Source: Tetracentron sinense (Eukaryota > Streptophyta > Magnoliopsida > Trochodendrales > Trochodendraceae). Taken from it: a stretch of DNA of 64,000 nucleotides. The stretch is taken from NCBI GenBank assembly GCA_015143295.1, contig CM026562.1:7778041-7842040 (forward strand), written 5' to 3'. A program made the position numbers and the translations under genes. A model generated the notes under the pieces. The model was given only the letters and a program-made list of their open reading frames with translations, did no database searches and had not been told where the DNA came from. This document shows, piece by piece, positions 32,433 through 44,930 of the stretch (its first letter is position 1; the number at the start of each line of letters is the position of its first letter).

Positions 32433-33549
32433 CCCCTTGCCAAGGACAACAAGGGCATCCAATGCTATTTGGGTTGTAGTTGATCGATTGACAAAGTCTG
32501 CACATTTCCTACCATATCAGACTACATCCAGTATGAGCCAGCTTGTAGTCTTGTACACCAAGGAAATAGTTTGGTTGCATGGGGTGCCAGTAAGTATCAT
32601 GTCAGACATGGATCTGAGGTTTACTTCTAAGTTCTGGAAGATTTTTCAGGATGCTATGGGTTCCTGTCTGGACTTTAGCACTGCCTTCCATCCTCAGACT
32701 AATGGGCAGACCGAGAGGGTGAATCAAGTTATAGAGGATATGCTCTGAGCCTATATGTTAGACTTCTGAGGTAGTTGGGAGAATCATTTTTCATTAGTGG
32801 AGTTTGCTTACAATAACAGTTACTAGGCGAGTATTCAGATGGAACCTTTCGAGGCCTTGTATGGGAGAAGTTGTAGAGCTCCTCTTTACTGGGATGAAGT
32901 TGGAGAAAGAAAAGTTTTGGGGCCTGAGTTGATCTATCAGACTGTTGAGAGATTCAGGATCATTTGGAAGAGGTTGAAGACTGCTCAAGACGGGCAGAAG
33001 AGCTATGCGGATACTCGCCGCAAAGACTTAGAATTTCAGGTTGGGGATTGGGTCTTTGTGAAAATTTCTCCAAGTCGGGGGATTATGAGGTTCGGAAAGA
33101 AGGAGAAACTTAGTCCTAGATATGTGAGACCTTTTGAGGTGATCACGCGTGTGGGTGAAGTTGCTTACAGAGTAGCTCTACCTCCTCGCATAGCGGCGGT
33201 CCACAATGTCTTTCATGTTTCCATGCATCAAAAATATGTGTCGGACCCCTCACATGTTATTGATCTTGATCTAGTGGAGATTGGCGAGGATCTCACATTA
33301 GTGGAGTAACCGGATCAGATCTTGGATCATCGAGATCAAGTCTTATACACCAAGACGATTCCACTTGTCCTCGTGAAGTGGTAGCACCATTCCGCGCGCA
33401 AAAGAGGCTACTTGGGAGTGTGAGGCAGAAGTGAGGGAAAAATACCCTCATTTGTTTGTAAAGTTCATGGTTGATTTTCATGTAATTTTTTTCTTTTGTA
33501 TGTTTTGTATCATCCAATTTCGGGGACGAAATTTCTGTAAGGGGGGAAG
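32433..33549 (+). pseudogene. Tekay/Del-type chromovirus integrase C-terminal region
   Basis: Part of a gypsy Pol protein inserted into the Athila gag. The integrase core is partial (AIWVVVDRLTKSAHFLP, VSIMSDMDLRFTSKFW, FHPQTNGQTERVNQ), so it begins at the first catalytic Asp region and extends past the Asp and Glu that complete the triad. Then come MEPFEALYGRSCRAPLYW, FQVGDWVFVKISP, and LSPRYVRPFEV with VFHVS, which lead into a chromodomain region that decays after LVE. Three in-frame stops lie between 32748 and 32839. It ends with a polypurine tract aaggggggaagga followed by the LTR start. Confidence 0.88.
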
Positions 33550-33550
33550 G

Positions 33551-35695
33551 ATGTAGAACCCCGGATCTCGCTTGCGTAGTGATGTGAATAGTGCCTTCAA
33601 GGCCTAAAGTCCTAATGAAATTGTGGGTTCATGTTTTAAAATGAAATGAGATTTCGAATGAATAAAAATATGTATGGAAAGTGTTTTGAGGGGTTAGGAA
33701 CAAATGAAAAATGAGAGTATAATATACTCCAAGTGTCAAAGAAATGGATGCCTAAACATACCCTCAACTTTAAAAAGCTCTAGATTTCTCACTGCTGATT
33801 GGAATCGAGCGATTCTTGAATTTTTGGAAATATATCAAAACCCTCTTCGAGATTCATGTGTATCACTTTTTCAGATTTTGAGTAGAAGTTGGGTCAAACG
33901 TCAGAATTCTGAAAACTAGTCTGCTGAAATTCTGGGCTGCTGAAATCCATTTTCAGACCAGTCAGCCTTAGATCCAATTTAGACAATTAATCACTCAAAA
34001 TTAGGATTGGTCCATTAGACTCAAAATTGTTCTTATTTGAAAGACGAGTCCAAAGCAAACTGAATTGTCAAAATCCGATAAGCGAGTCAAAAGTTATGGT
34101 CAAAATACCAAAGCAGGAAAAACTCAACCAAGTCAAAGTACTCACTCGTCGCCGAGCGCCATTCACTAGTTAACGAGTGCGAACCACAAGTCGACGAGTG
34201 AATGCCCAAAACACCCCAAACCGACCCAGAACTCTTCCACCGACCTTGGGAGATATTTTGAGATATTTTGCAAGGACTTTTAAGGGTTTTGGCAACCCTT
34301 AGACTATAAATAAAAGGAGATTTCGTGGGTATAGTTTACTAAACCCTAAGCATAGATTTTGGGGAAAATTGAAAGAGAAGAAGAAGAAGAAGAACTCTGT
34401 GATTTTCAAAGTGTTCTTCCCAAAGTTGAAGCTAGGTTCCATTCTTGTTCCAGAAGCTCAGGCTTCACTCCTTGAGTGATCTCAGACTCAAATTTCATAC
34501 TCAAGGTGATTCTCAAGCTTGGATTTCTCCAATTCAAAATACTGTTCGTGTCTTTTGAGAAAAGGGTTTTGACTTTAGTTTTCTCAAAGCTTCAACCTAG
34601 TTTCCTCAAGCTTGATTCTTGTTCTACAGAAGTGTAAAAACTTCCTTTTGAGGTAGATACAATCTACTATCTACCCTTGTGCCATTATTTTTAAGAAAAA
34701 CTATATTGCACAGTATGCTCTTGGATGATGATTTTGACATTGGATGTAAAATATCACTAATATTGAATTTCTATGAATATGATTACATGTTTACAAACTT
34801 TCTAAGGATACTATGGTGTTCACAAGTACTTTATACACTCTATGTTAACAAGTATCGCATGATTCGATGATTTCTTGTAAGAACGGTGTTTTATAAAGTT
34901 CATAAGTAAGGTTTTTGTCAAAGAAATCTCACAAGTTCACAAGTATTGATAAGGTCAAACAGTGGGTTAGTAAGTGACAATGCCAAACTTTGGGTTGGTG
35001 TTCTAAGATCGTTTCAAAGCTCACAAAGAATCCCACTATACATGGACTCACAAGTAGTCATGTCTCACAAGCTCACAAGTTCACAAGAAAATCATGCTTA
35101 CTCAAATCTCGCATGCTCATAAGGAATCCCAACTATCGCAAGAATTCACAAGAACTCACAAGAACTCACAAGAACATGATTATCATATGACTTCACAAGA
35201 TTTATATGGTTTTGATTTCACATGAACATTATTAAGGAACTAATTTTGGGAAACTACTTTCAAGAATGCTACTCTCTATGCTTTTGCATTTCCATGATAT
35301 TATTTATTGTTAGCTAGTAGTTTATATGTGACTGAATATTCCATGCTCAGTCGAATTATTGACTTCGGCAGGTTCTTATGACATGTATGCTCCTGAGCGT
35401 TAGGTCGAGAAGGAATACTACGAGCCGGAGCCTACCATGGACCATCACCAGGATGATGGAGCACGAGATAGGTTGCCCTACCCAGACTATTGCTGAGAGA
35501 GATAGGAGAGGGGATTTTGTGTATGTTGAGAGTGGGACTTGTCCACTCCCTATTTTTTGGATACATTCTGTTGGTTCAGACTTGGACCGAATTATAGGAG
35601 TGTTTTATTATAAATTGTTTTCGGTTTGTTTCTGCGAGATTCAATCTCCTCACTCATGGCTACAGTCCACTTTGTTGATTCTTCACTAGTAATGG
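33551..35695 (+). repeat. 3' LTR of the Tekay/Del-like element, truncated
   Basis: Starts tgtagaacccc immediately after the polypurine tract. Its organisation matches the solo LTR at 13328-15225. A palindromic cluster with actcgtcg, cgagtg and gtcgacgagtg lies at 34141-34200. A short repeated word series ctcacaag lies at 35010-35200. The end is lost where copia sequence begins. Confidence 0.75.
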
Positions 35696-35751
35696 CCTCT
35701 TGATAGGTACTAGGTTCCTAAACCTCAATGTCTTCTGTCACACTAATTAGA

Positions 35752-36725
35752 GCATATGCAACCAGGTCTTTAAGATGAAGGAAGGAACTCCAGGGGTGGA
35801 GGATGCAAGGTACAAAGCTCGATTGGTGGCAAAAGGTTATTCACAGAAAGAGGGCATTGATTTCAATGAAGTGTTCACCTGTTGTGAAGCACAGTTCCAT
35901 TCGGATGCTACTTTCTATGGTTGCCTTATTTGATTTTGAGCTTGAACAGCTTGATGTCAAGACTGTTTTTCTGCATGGTGAGCTAGAGGAGCAGATTTAC
36001 ATGCATCAGCCTCAAGGGTTTGAGATTCAGGGAAAGGAGGACCATGTGTGCTTGTTAAAGAAATCTCTGTATAGTTTGAAACAATCTCCTAGATAGTGGT
36101 ATAAGCGGTTTGATACTTTCATGATTATAAAGGACTACTGTAGGAGTAAGTATGACAGTTGTGTCTATCACAAGAAGTTGTCTGATGGTTCGTATGTTTA
36201 TTTGTTGTTGTATGTTGATGACATGTTGATTGCTTCTAAGAACATGTCTGAGATCAAGAATTTGAAGACTCAGTTAAGCAGTGAGTTTGAAATGAAAGAC
36301 TTGGGTGCATCCAAGAAGATATTGGGAATGGAGATTCACAGAGACCGAAAAGTGGGCAGATTGCACTTGTCTCAGAAAAGGTACATTGAAAAGGTACTGG
36401 AATGCTTTGGTATGCAAGGGTTGAAGCCAGTGAGTACTCCACTTGCAGCTCATTTTAAACTTTCAGCTGCTTTATCACCGCAGACTGAGGAGGAGGTGGA
36501 ACACATGTCACGTGTTCCTTATGCTAGTGTTGTTGGGAGCATTATGTATGCTATGGTTTGCACTTGGCCAGACATTTCACAGGCAGTTAGCGTGGTAAGC
36601 AGGTATATGGATAAGCCTGAAAAAACCCATTGGCAGGCAGTGAAATGAATACTTAGATATTTGAGAGGTTTGGTTGGTGATCTTGGGATGCAGCAGGAGC
36701 AATCTACTGTGTTTTGTGACAATAT
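35752..36725 (+). pseudogene. Ty1/copia reverse transcriptase fragment
   Basis: Would copy element RNA into DNA. In order: [22 protein letters not shown], a frame change near 35877, [28 protein letters not shown] with FLHGELEEQIYMHQP, SLYSLKQSPR and an in-frame TAG, then YDSCVYHKKLSDGS and the catalytic YLLLYVDDMLIAS, FEMKDLGASKKILGMEI, and CTWPDISQAVSVVSRYM. It stops early in RNase H. No LTR of its own is recognised on either side, so it is a solitary fragment in the block that splits the Athila gag. Confidence 0.9.
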
Positions 36726-36841
36726 ATGTTGTGTGTTTCATAAGGTGGTATGTATGCCTCATGTGTCATATGAGAGGGTATGTCACGGCGGTCACGAGCT
36801 AAAGTATCCCTAACTCCTAGGGGGTATTTTCGGTCGCGAAA

Positions 36842-37660
36842 AGCATCGATATGAATTTAATGAGATCTGCACAACCTTTAGGCTATAGAATTTTTCAGAT
36901 GATGCCCTCAGTTGTGCCTCTTCCCATTCTCCTTGAAAGATAAAGCCAAGTACTGACTTAACTTTTTAGAGGTTAACACTATTCACTCTTGGACTTAATT
37001 GCAACAAGAATTTCTTTATAAATTCTTTCCCATAAGCAAAATCAATCAAATGAGGCGAACCATCACGAGTTTTTCTCGAATTGATGGTGAGCTATTTCAT
37101 GAGACTTGGGAGAGATTCAAAATCTTCTCCGTAAGTGTCCTCACCACCAAATTCCTAAATGGCAACTCATCCAATCATTCTATAATGGATTTCCTCAATA
37201 CAACCGTCAAATGATTGATATTCCTTGTGGAGGGGCATTTATGATGAAGAGTGAAATTCAGGCATGTGAACTCTTTTAAAATCTGAGTGAAAACTCTCAA
37301 CACCATGCCTCCAACAATCGTTTTGAGAGACAACCTTCCATCTCAAATCTCAAGAGAGACATCTATGAAGTAGGCACTTCTATTTATGTCTCATCTAAAG
37401 TAGATGAGTTGTCTCGCAAATTGGACCAACTCATGGCTACAGGGCCGTCTTCTTATAAACATCCTCATCATCCTCCCAATCTTAATGAGGTATGTTCGTT
37501 ATGTTCCAGCCCTGCATATCACATTCATGAGTGTCCCTCAACATCCCAGTTTTCAGAATATGTCCAAGAGCATGCTAATGCTGCCCACACTCACCCGGGT
37601 AATGATCTATACTCGAACATCTATAACCCGGGGTGGAGAAATCATCCCAATTTCTCATGA
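36842..37660 (+). pseudogene. Athila gag, main part with CCHC zinc knuckle
   Basis: Resumes the gag interrupted at 32432. Peptides across frames include TTFRL-NFSDDA, ITSFSRIDGELFHETWERFK, a NTVK-type helix end, and in frame 37409 a VDELSRKLDQLMATG region followed by CSLCSSPAYHIHEC (zinc knuckle) and NPGWRNHPNFS. Stops and frame changes are frequent. The sequence is nearly the same as 2187-1765 on the minus strand. Confidence 0.82.
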
Positions 37661-38410
37661 CAACCCCAAGCTCAAGGAAACACTTTTCCCCACGCTCAAG
37701 GAAACTCTTTTTCCCAACCTCAAATGCCAAACAATTGGCCTTTCCAAAATCATTCTAAATATCAATCTCAATAACAATTTCAACACTTTAATCATCTCCC
37801 TCCTCCTCAAAGGAACTCATCTTTCGAGGATAAAGTGTTGAATACTATAAAAGGATTAGAAAGCAACACCTAATTACTCCATTCTCACTCTGAATCCATT
37901 CAAAAGCTTGAATCCTAAATGGGACAATTAGCTAGTTTCATTAATAGGAGAGTGGAAGGAATGCTTCCAAACCAACCTGTGAGCAATCCTAAGGGTGAAA
38001 ATCAAGTTGATGACCCAAATCGAGAACATTTTTAGGCCATTACAACCCTAAGGAATGGAAAGGTAGTAGACAATCTGGTTAGAGAAAACCAAGGCCCTAG
38101 AAAAGAGCCCATAGTTGATCCATCAAGTTTTAAGGGCGAGGAAGGGAACATCAATAAGAAAGACCAAGGTTCTTCTTCATCTTCACTTATTCCCATTTCT
38201 GAGGCACCCTACATGCCTAAAGCTCCATTCCCAACATGGTTAAAATACCCACCCCCCTTTGACAAAAAAGGAATAAAAATGGATTATATGGTTGAGGTCT
38301 TCAAACAAGTTAAGATCAACATGCCTTTACTCAATGTTATCAAGCAAGTGTCGGCTTATGTCATATTTCTCAAGAACTTGTGAACCCAAAAACGTAAATC
38401 AAGGACTCAT

Positions 38411-39162
38411 GTGTCCAAAAAAGTCCTTACCGAGCAAGTGAGCTCAATCCTTCAACACTCCGCTCCTCCAAAATTCAAGGACCCCAGTGCTCCTACCATC
38501 TCGTGTATCATTGGAGATTACTTCATTGACCGGACACTCCTAGATTTAGGAGCAAGTGTTAACCTTTTCCCCTTCTCGGTCTATGAAAAACTTGGTTTGG
38601 GTGAGCTTTGCCCTACATCAGTCATCCTGCAATTAGCTGACAGATCAGTTAAAATGCCTAGAGGAATTATTAAAGATGTCTTAATCAAAGTTGACAAATT
38701 ATATTTGCTCGTCAACTTCTTAGTTCTTTATATAGAACCAGTCTCGAATCCTAAAAAGCAGATTCTGGTGATCCTCGATCGACCCTTCTTGGTTGAACTG
38801 GGGTGACGGATATCTCTTTTGGAACTATAAAGGTCCGGTTAAACATCTTCAGCACTTCTCAACAGCCTTCGAATGATGAAGAATGTTTCATGGTTGATTC
38901 TATTGAAGAGATAATTGAGAACACCCTTCCTTACATCCTATCTAATGATTCATTCGAGGCATGTTTGGCTCATTTCAATACAGATGACTATTTTGTTGAG
39001 GGATCCATTAAAGAAGTCAGCCACCTTTTAAATTCAACGCCTCTTATGGATTGCCCTTCATGGAAAGTCCGGAATGAACCTCTTCCCACCACCTCTAGAA
39101 TCTCAGCCATCCCATCTCTCGAGGCACCACCCACTCTTGAGTTAAAGTCACTCCTAGCTTAA
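38411..39162 (+). pseudogene. Athila retropepsin (protease)
   Basis: Two overlapping frames (38411-38806, 38803-39162). The active-site motif is LLDLGASVNLFP, with the catalytic Asp present, preceded by PTISCIIGDYFIDR. Then follow LQLADRSVKMPRGI, KVDKLYLLVNFLV, ILVILDRPFLVELG, and after one frame change the DISFGTIKVRLNIF strand. Gly of the usual LGRPF motif reads as Asp. Stops upstream (37660-38410) separate it from gag. Confidence 0.85.
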
Positions 39163-39213
39163 CTCAAATATGCCTTTCTAGGACCTAAAGACACTCTCCC
39201 TGTCATTAGTGCC

Positions 39214-40260
39214 TTGGATTTATCAGATGACCAAGAGAGTAAATTGATGGTTGTGCTTAAAAAGCACAAGGGAGCTATGGGATGGACCATTGCTAATTTG
39301 AAAGAGATCAACCCCTTTGTGTGTATACATCGCATCCATCTTGAAGAAGATGTTAAACCTTCAAGGGAGGCACAACGGAGATTAAACCCAAACATAAAAG
39401 AAGTGGTGATGAAGGAAGTTGTGAAGTTACTTGTTGCGGGTATTGTATTCCCCATCTCGAATAGTAAATGAGTAAGCCCCACTCAAGTGGTACCAAAAAA
39501 TTCTGATATCACAGTTGTGTTGAATCCGAAGGGAGAGTTAGTCCCTACATGTGTAACTACAGGTTGATGTGTTTGCATTGATTATCGGAAACTCAGTTCC
39601 ATGATTAGGAAATATCACTTCCCACTTCCATTCATTGCTCAAATCCTAGAGAGGTTAGCAGACAAGAGCAACTATTGTTTCCTAGATGGTTATTCTGGAT
39701 ATAACCAAGTGTCTGTTTATCCTGGGGACTAAGAGAAAACCACATTCACATGCCCTTTTGGCACTTTTGCTTATAGGCGCATGTTATTCGGCCTATGCAA
39801 TGCACCTATGACTTTTCAAATGTGTTTGATGTCTACTTTCTCCGACATTGTGGAGAAATTTTTCAAAGTTTTCATGGATGATTTTTCTGTATTCGGGACC
39901 TCTTTTGATGATTGTCTCCATAATCTAACCTCAGTCCTACAAAGATGCGAGGAGACAAATTTGATTTTAATTTGGGAGAAGAGTCATTTCATGGTTAAAG
40001 AGGGCATTATTTTGGGACATGTTGTGTCCAAACGGGGCATAAGGCCAAGATCGACCTTATTGCAAGTCTCTCTCTACCAACCACGATGCAACAAATTCAA
40101 TCTTTCCTTGGTCATGCGGGGTTTTATCGTCGCTTCATTAAGGATTTGAGCAAAATTTTTGGACCCTCGAGCAATTTACTTACTAAGGATGTCCCTTTTT
40201 ACTTTGATAAGGCATGTCTAGAGGCCTTTGACAAAATCTAAAATCTACTCTCTACAACCC
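39214..40260 (+). pseudogene. Athila reverse transcriptase
   Basis: Peptides in order: KKHKGAMGWTIANLKEINP, CIHRIHLEEDVKPSREAQRR, then with stops a CIDYRKLSSM segment, PLPFIAQILERLA, CFLDGYSGYNQV (first catalytic Asp), FGTFAYRRMLFGLCNAPMTFQ, and the FMDDFSVFG box with the two catalytic Asp. GHVVSKRGI closes the domain. At least four stops or shifts are visible. Confidence 0.88.
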
Positions 40261-40283
40261 CGATAATGCAGCCCTTAGATTGG

Positions 40284-40506
40284 GGATGGGATTTGATCTG
40301 GATCTCACCGGATAAAAATCATCTGGCCTAATGCCTTTGCCCGATATGTGGCAATAAAGGGGGAGAAGTCATTTCATTTCCCTCCTATTTTTTGACTTCT
40401 CTCCATTTGATATCTTCTCCCCTTTTTATCACCACATGTCACTCACAAAGGAGAGGCCAGATGATTTTGATCCGGTGAGAGCCAGATCAAATCTCATCCA
40501 ATCAAA
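40284..40506. mobile_element. MITE inserted in the Athila RNase H region
   Basis: 223 bp. Terminal inverted repeats of about 45 bp (left gggatttgatctggatctca and on; right, inverted, gagatttgatctggctctca) both continue through ccggat-aaaatcatctggcc. attgg is duplicated at both edges (40279-40283 and 40507-40511), and the flanking frame (PLDW, then SLPFELMCDAS) rejoins exactly when it is removed. Confidence 0.88.
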
Positions 40507-40509
40507 ATT

Positions 40510-41335
40510 GGTCTCTCCCTTTTGAATTGATGTGTGATGCCTCGAACTATGCAGTCGAGGTAGTTTTAGGGCAAATGGTGAATAGGACCCCTCATGCTAT
40601 CTACTACGCTAGTAAGACTCTTTGATGCCCAACTAAATTACACAACTACCGAAAAATAATTATTAGCCATTGTCTATGTCCTAGCAAATTCTGATTCTAT
40701 CTCCTAGGATCCAAAATCTTGGTGTACACCTATCATGCCACTTTGCGGTATCTCCTTTCCAAAAAGGACACTAAGTCTAGGCTGATTAGATGAATCCTCT
40801 TACTTCAAGAGTTTGACTTCGAGATCCGGGACAAGAAGGGTTCTGAAAACGTGGTCGTCAACCACCTATCTAGACTCAAAGTCAACTCTTCTCAAGATCC
40901 GTGCCCCGTTCAAGACTCCTTTTCGGATGAACAACTGTTTGAGGTCCTCCAAGTGCAGCCACCTTAGTTCGTCGATTTTGTTAATTTCCTCATAGTTAGG
41001 AAAATTCCTTCTCATTGGTCCAAAGAAGGCAAATCCCGATTCTTTGCCCAAATTAAATACTTTTTCTGGGAAGATCCGGAGTTGTTTAAATATTGCCCAA
41101 GCTAAGTGATCCGACGATGTGTGAAAGTGAGGTTCATAGCATGCATTTTAACTTTTTGTCACTCTCTTGCATGCGGAGGTCACTTCGAATGGAAGAAGAC
41201 CGCAACTAAGGTTTTACAAAGTGGTTTCTATTAGCCCTTACTCTTCAAGGATGTTCATGACTTTTGTCGGGCTTGTCTAAGGTGCCAACAAATGAGAGCA
41301 ATGTCCCGGAGAGACGTGATGCTGAAAGTATGCCT
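40510..41335 (+). pseudogene. Athila RNase H and integrase N-terminus, truncated
   Basis: RNase H words: SLPFELMCDASNYAV, a HAIYYASKTL stretch, then FDFEIRDKKGSENVV, HLSRL. After several stops, the integrase zinc-finger part CRACLRCQQMRAMSRRD closes the recognisable sequence at about 41333. The integrase core is missing, as is the 3' LTR. Confidence 0.82.
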
Positions 41336-43040
41336 CTTTTTTAATTTTATAAAATCAGTTCTTGGAGAGTATAAATCGAATTCTAAGATCCGACTGTAGT
41401 TCTAATTGATTTTATTCAATGAAGGATAGAACAATACTTACAAGACTTTGCATGTGAAAAGTCTCATTCGCAATTCAAAAGATAGATTAATACCTACAAA
41501 ACTTCGCAAGTGAAAAGTCTCATTCACGATTCATACGAACCTTCTTTTATTCTCTAAAGCTTTTCTCCAATGAAATCTAATGACCTTTTTGATCCAAGCT
41601 CTTTAATCTTTCTTCTTTTCTTAATTACAAGAACTCTTCTTGATCAACAATAATCAATCTTGATATTCAAAGAATTAATCTTGATCAATTTTTAAGATCA
41701 AAATTCAAACCAAGGTTGAAGATGGGAGAGGGGTGGGCATGAACTTTTGAGAGAGAGAGAGAGAGAAAGAGAAATTTTGATAGTTGGACGTTCCACACTA
41801 AGGGTATATATATAGACTCCCTTGATTGCTAACTTGTAGATCAAGTCTAACTCCACTTTCTAATTCTAATCCAATTAGAATTCTCTTTCTATTTTAATTC
41901 CTCATTATCTCTTTCTTATTCTCTAAGAAATAATAATTAATCACTAACTTTTAGTAACTAATTAAAGAAGGAATTATCAATAATATGGGGCATCCCACCC
42001 TAGGTGGGCCCCACATATCTCACGCCCCTTTTTAAAGTTACACTCCATATTGGATACCTCTTGATCTTTATAAAATTCTCATATGGGTCCTACCTAATTG
42101 GTTAATCACATCTTATGTGATTTCACCTATTAGAGCTTCACAATACCATATAGTGAAATACATAGAGAAATTAATTAATTTAATTCTCAATTTTATTAAA
42201 AGCTTTAAGAAGGTCCTAGTGTGTAGGATCTTAAGGGATCTCCTATTTGCAGTTGTGGGACAAGTGCTTCACCTTTTAGGGTGTAGCTTTATTGTTAGGA
42301 AACTCTTTCCGATAATTCTATTAAGATCATAGAATGCTATCTAAGTCACTGGAATTCCACTTATCACAATATGTCTATTAATACAATGTGACTAACCCCT
42401 AGAAATTAGAGAATCACTTGCAAATATATTCTATTAAAAGATTAGTTTACACATACGTCCTTCTACCATCTAACATCGTTATAAGATTATGAGACAATAT
42501 CTTATACTGTCTGTAATCCCTACCTTATATTGAAAACTCTTTATCTTTGATACCTTTAGTCAAACTTGGACTTTCAAACATAATTTGAAATTCATTAAAA
42601 GATTAATAATAATTACTTTTCTTTAATTCAGGAAATAATCATTTCGATAAACACCAACTGGATTTCCAAGTCCAGTTTGAGCATGCACACACTTCTTCAA
42701 GTATAGCATACATAACTCAACGAGCCCGTATTTAGTCCGATGTGTTGGACATTGACGATTTGCTACATCAAAACAATACATGCAAATAACAGAGAAGATG
42801 TCGACCTCTCAGATTAAGGATATTCTGTCAAATGGACTACCCTAAATATATAGACAATATATTTCTAAGTGTATCCACTATGCAATACTGTTACAATATA
42901 AATACATGTTACTTATATCCACATCTTAGTCAAGAGACTCTTCTCTCAGTGATTGAGATTCATCACTACATCTTATGGAACTAACCATGTATAAGTTAGT
43001 AGGAATATATTCTCCATATGTATCCTAAATAACTTAGAAC
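41336..43040. other. AT-rich non-coding region, possibly a decayed LTR
   Basis: About 1.7 kb with a duplicated block (caagtgaaaagtctcattc near 41450 and 41510), a short GA run (41750-41775), and no protein family words. The leader-like wording suggests a retroelement LTR or UTR, but termini were not found. Confidence 0.45.
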
Positions 43041-43200
43041 ATACTACAAAATTCAAGGTTTTTAGTGGCGGTTCAAAACTGTCGCAGGAATTGATAAAAC
43101 CGCCGTTACACAAATAAAGGTGGTTTAAATAGCTTATCGTAGAGGTCTCTTACGACGGTTTTAATAACCGTCTCTATAGACGAATTTATAGAAAATGGAT
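43041..43200. repeat. CACTA-like terminus with subterminal repeats
   Basis: atactacaaaattcaagg followed by agtggcggtt, aaaaccgcc, aggtggttt and acgacggttttaataaccgt. One end only; a partner end is not seen. Confidence 0.5.
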
Positions 43201-44140
43201 TTTTGACTAGTTTAAAAAAAATAAAATGGGGTGACTTAGTGAAAACCGGCCAAACCAGTGTGACCCAGTCGACCTGGGTGGTTTTTGTTGAACCTTCCGG
43301 GGCATGGAAAATGTATTTTTTGACTTATTTATCTTAAAATACAATATATTAAACAAAAGTAGAACTCAAGCCAATGTGAGGTGAGATCAAACCATTCTTT
43401 TTTTTATTGATTTGAAAGGTTCGTATATGTTTTTTTGCTTAGTTTTGAAATTTTGAATAATAATATCATTTTTTATTAGTTCATAATTGGGGTTTTCCAT
43501 TGATTTCAAGAGGTGTTTCCTCTTATTTAAATTATGTATTATTTTAATCTCTTGAATCACCCAAAAAATTATATATCTCGAATCAAATTTGTTAATCGGG
43601 GAAAAAAATTAATATTAAATATTTTTAGCATTACTTAGTGTCGTTAGGTCAACCTGGATTGACCCGACGGTCCGACCGGTTTGGACCAACCCACCCCCTT
43701 GACCGGATTAATGTCCGATCTGAGTTTTAAAACATTAGATGTGAGGATTTAAATGCTCTTGATGATTCATCGTTAAATCCTAATGCTATAATGAGGGCGG
43801 AAGCTGTGGGATTTTGCTCAGTGTTATAAAAACCTGGATCGACCCGTCCGGTTGGACTGGTTGACTCATGAACTAGGACCCTCAATGGGTTGGGTTGAAC
43901 TTTGCATGGTCATGTCTAACTCGGATTGACCCACTTAAAACTACCTAACCCACCACGACCCAATTGACCTAGATGGTTTTCTTTGAACTGCCCGAGTTAT
44001 GGAAAAAGCCTAATTTTCACTTATCCATTCTAAAATTTATGGGATCTAATATTCCAACTAAATATTGATTACTAAATAAAATATATAAAAATAGGGATTT
44101 TAACATTGTGCTAATATCTTTGCAATTTGCAGGAATTAAA
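43201..44140. repeat. Two related repeats rich in accggt and gacccg words (hAT-like MITE debris)
   Basis: 43240-43735 and 43820-44000 share cgacctgggtgg-, gaccgg- and gttttaaaac/gttataaaaacctgg end wording typical of short hAT-derived elements. Boundaries are not defined. No coding sequence. Confidence 0.45.
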
Positions 44141-44238
44141 GAGCCGGACTAAAAAATTATTATTGAAATAGGGTGATTCAAAACAACGAAAAAACCTTAC
44201 ATTCACTTTGCCATCATTCTAAACTCAAAATAAAATTA

Positions 44239-44862
44239 GTAGCTCTGATACCAAGTGTTGTGCGGAAGCACCTAATGAATATAAACAATGACAATGGTAA
44301 AACAGTAATAACAAACAAGAACACACACCATAAAGCAAGATATACGTGGTTCGGCCTAAAACCTACATCTACGGTCGAATCAATCAAAACAAACTTTACT
44401 AATCCAAGAGAAGAATACAACAGAGGAGAAGAACCCCCATCGAAGGTCAAACCCAACAAAAAGCCACAATGTTCCCTCTCGCACAAGTCTTCTTGTTTAC
44501 TCAACTCTTAACTAAGCTTGACACTAACTTCTTTGCTTAACCCTAATCCTAGAATCACTTTTTCATAGCCCAAAAAGAGTCCAAAAACAAATGGAAACAG
44601 CTCCTTACCGAATTAGGAGTTTCCAAAATGATTTTCCAAGTTCCAGCTCGCCTAAGACCGCTCGGGCAGTACCTAGCTCCGCCCGAATGGAATGCTCCAG
44701 AGACTTCCCCACTCATCCTGTCGTGAAACCGCTCGAGCAACCCCTAGTCGCGTTCGAGCGGAGCCTCTGAACTATCGCAACAAAAAAAACCGTTGATCAC
44801 CACTCGAGAGGCCACCAGCTCTACCTAAGCGGTGAGATCTAGAGAGAGCCAAATTTTCACAT
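44239..44862 (-). mobile_element. Copia LTR with primer-binding site (element remnant)
   Basis: The minus strand reads LTR (about 44862-44257), then the tRNA-Met primer-binding site ttggtatcagagct (44242-44255). The rest of the element is missing. A palindrome cluster of accgctcgagc and ttcgagcgga type is at 44655-44835. The LTR inner end tgttgtgcggaagc resembles the copia LTRs at 48216 and 53373. Confidence 0.75.
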
Positions 44863-44930
44863 AGCTATCTTTATTTGTTTTTGTTAATGGAGCTATTGTA
44901 TAATTACGTGTTTTAGGGTATCTTTTGGAA

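Larger units (their letters stand above)
30460..41335 (+). mobile_element. Athila-like Ty3/gypsy element, interrupted and 3'-truncated
   Basis: Order on the + strand: LTR (30460-31838), primer-binding site (31844), leader, gag start (about 32283-32432), foreign block (32433-36841), gag continuation (36842-37660), protease (38411-39162), reverse transcriptase (39214-40149), RNase H (40510-40870, with a MITE inside), integrase N-terminus (to 41335). The 3' LTR is absent. The two gag parts read continuously across the block (DPYKH, then EFNEICTTF-like peptide), and agcat is present at both edges (32428-32432 and 36842-36846). Confidence 0.85.

Noticed and set aside
44173-44504. Open frames on both strands near 44.2-44.5 kb
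   Set aside because: They lie in a copia LTR next to its primer-binding site and show no protein motif.
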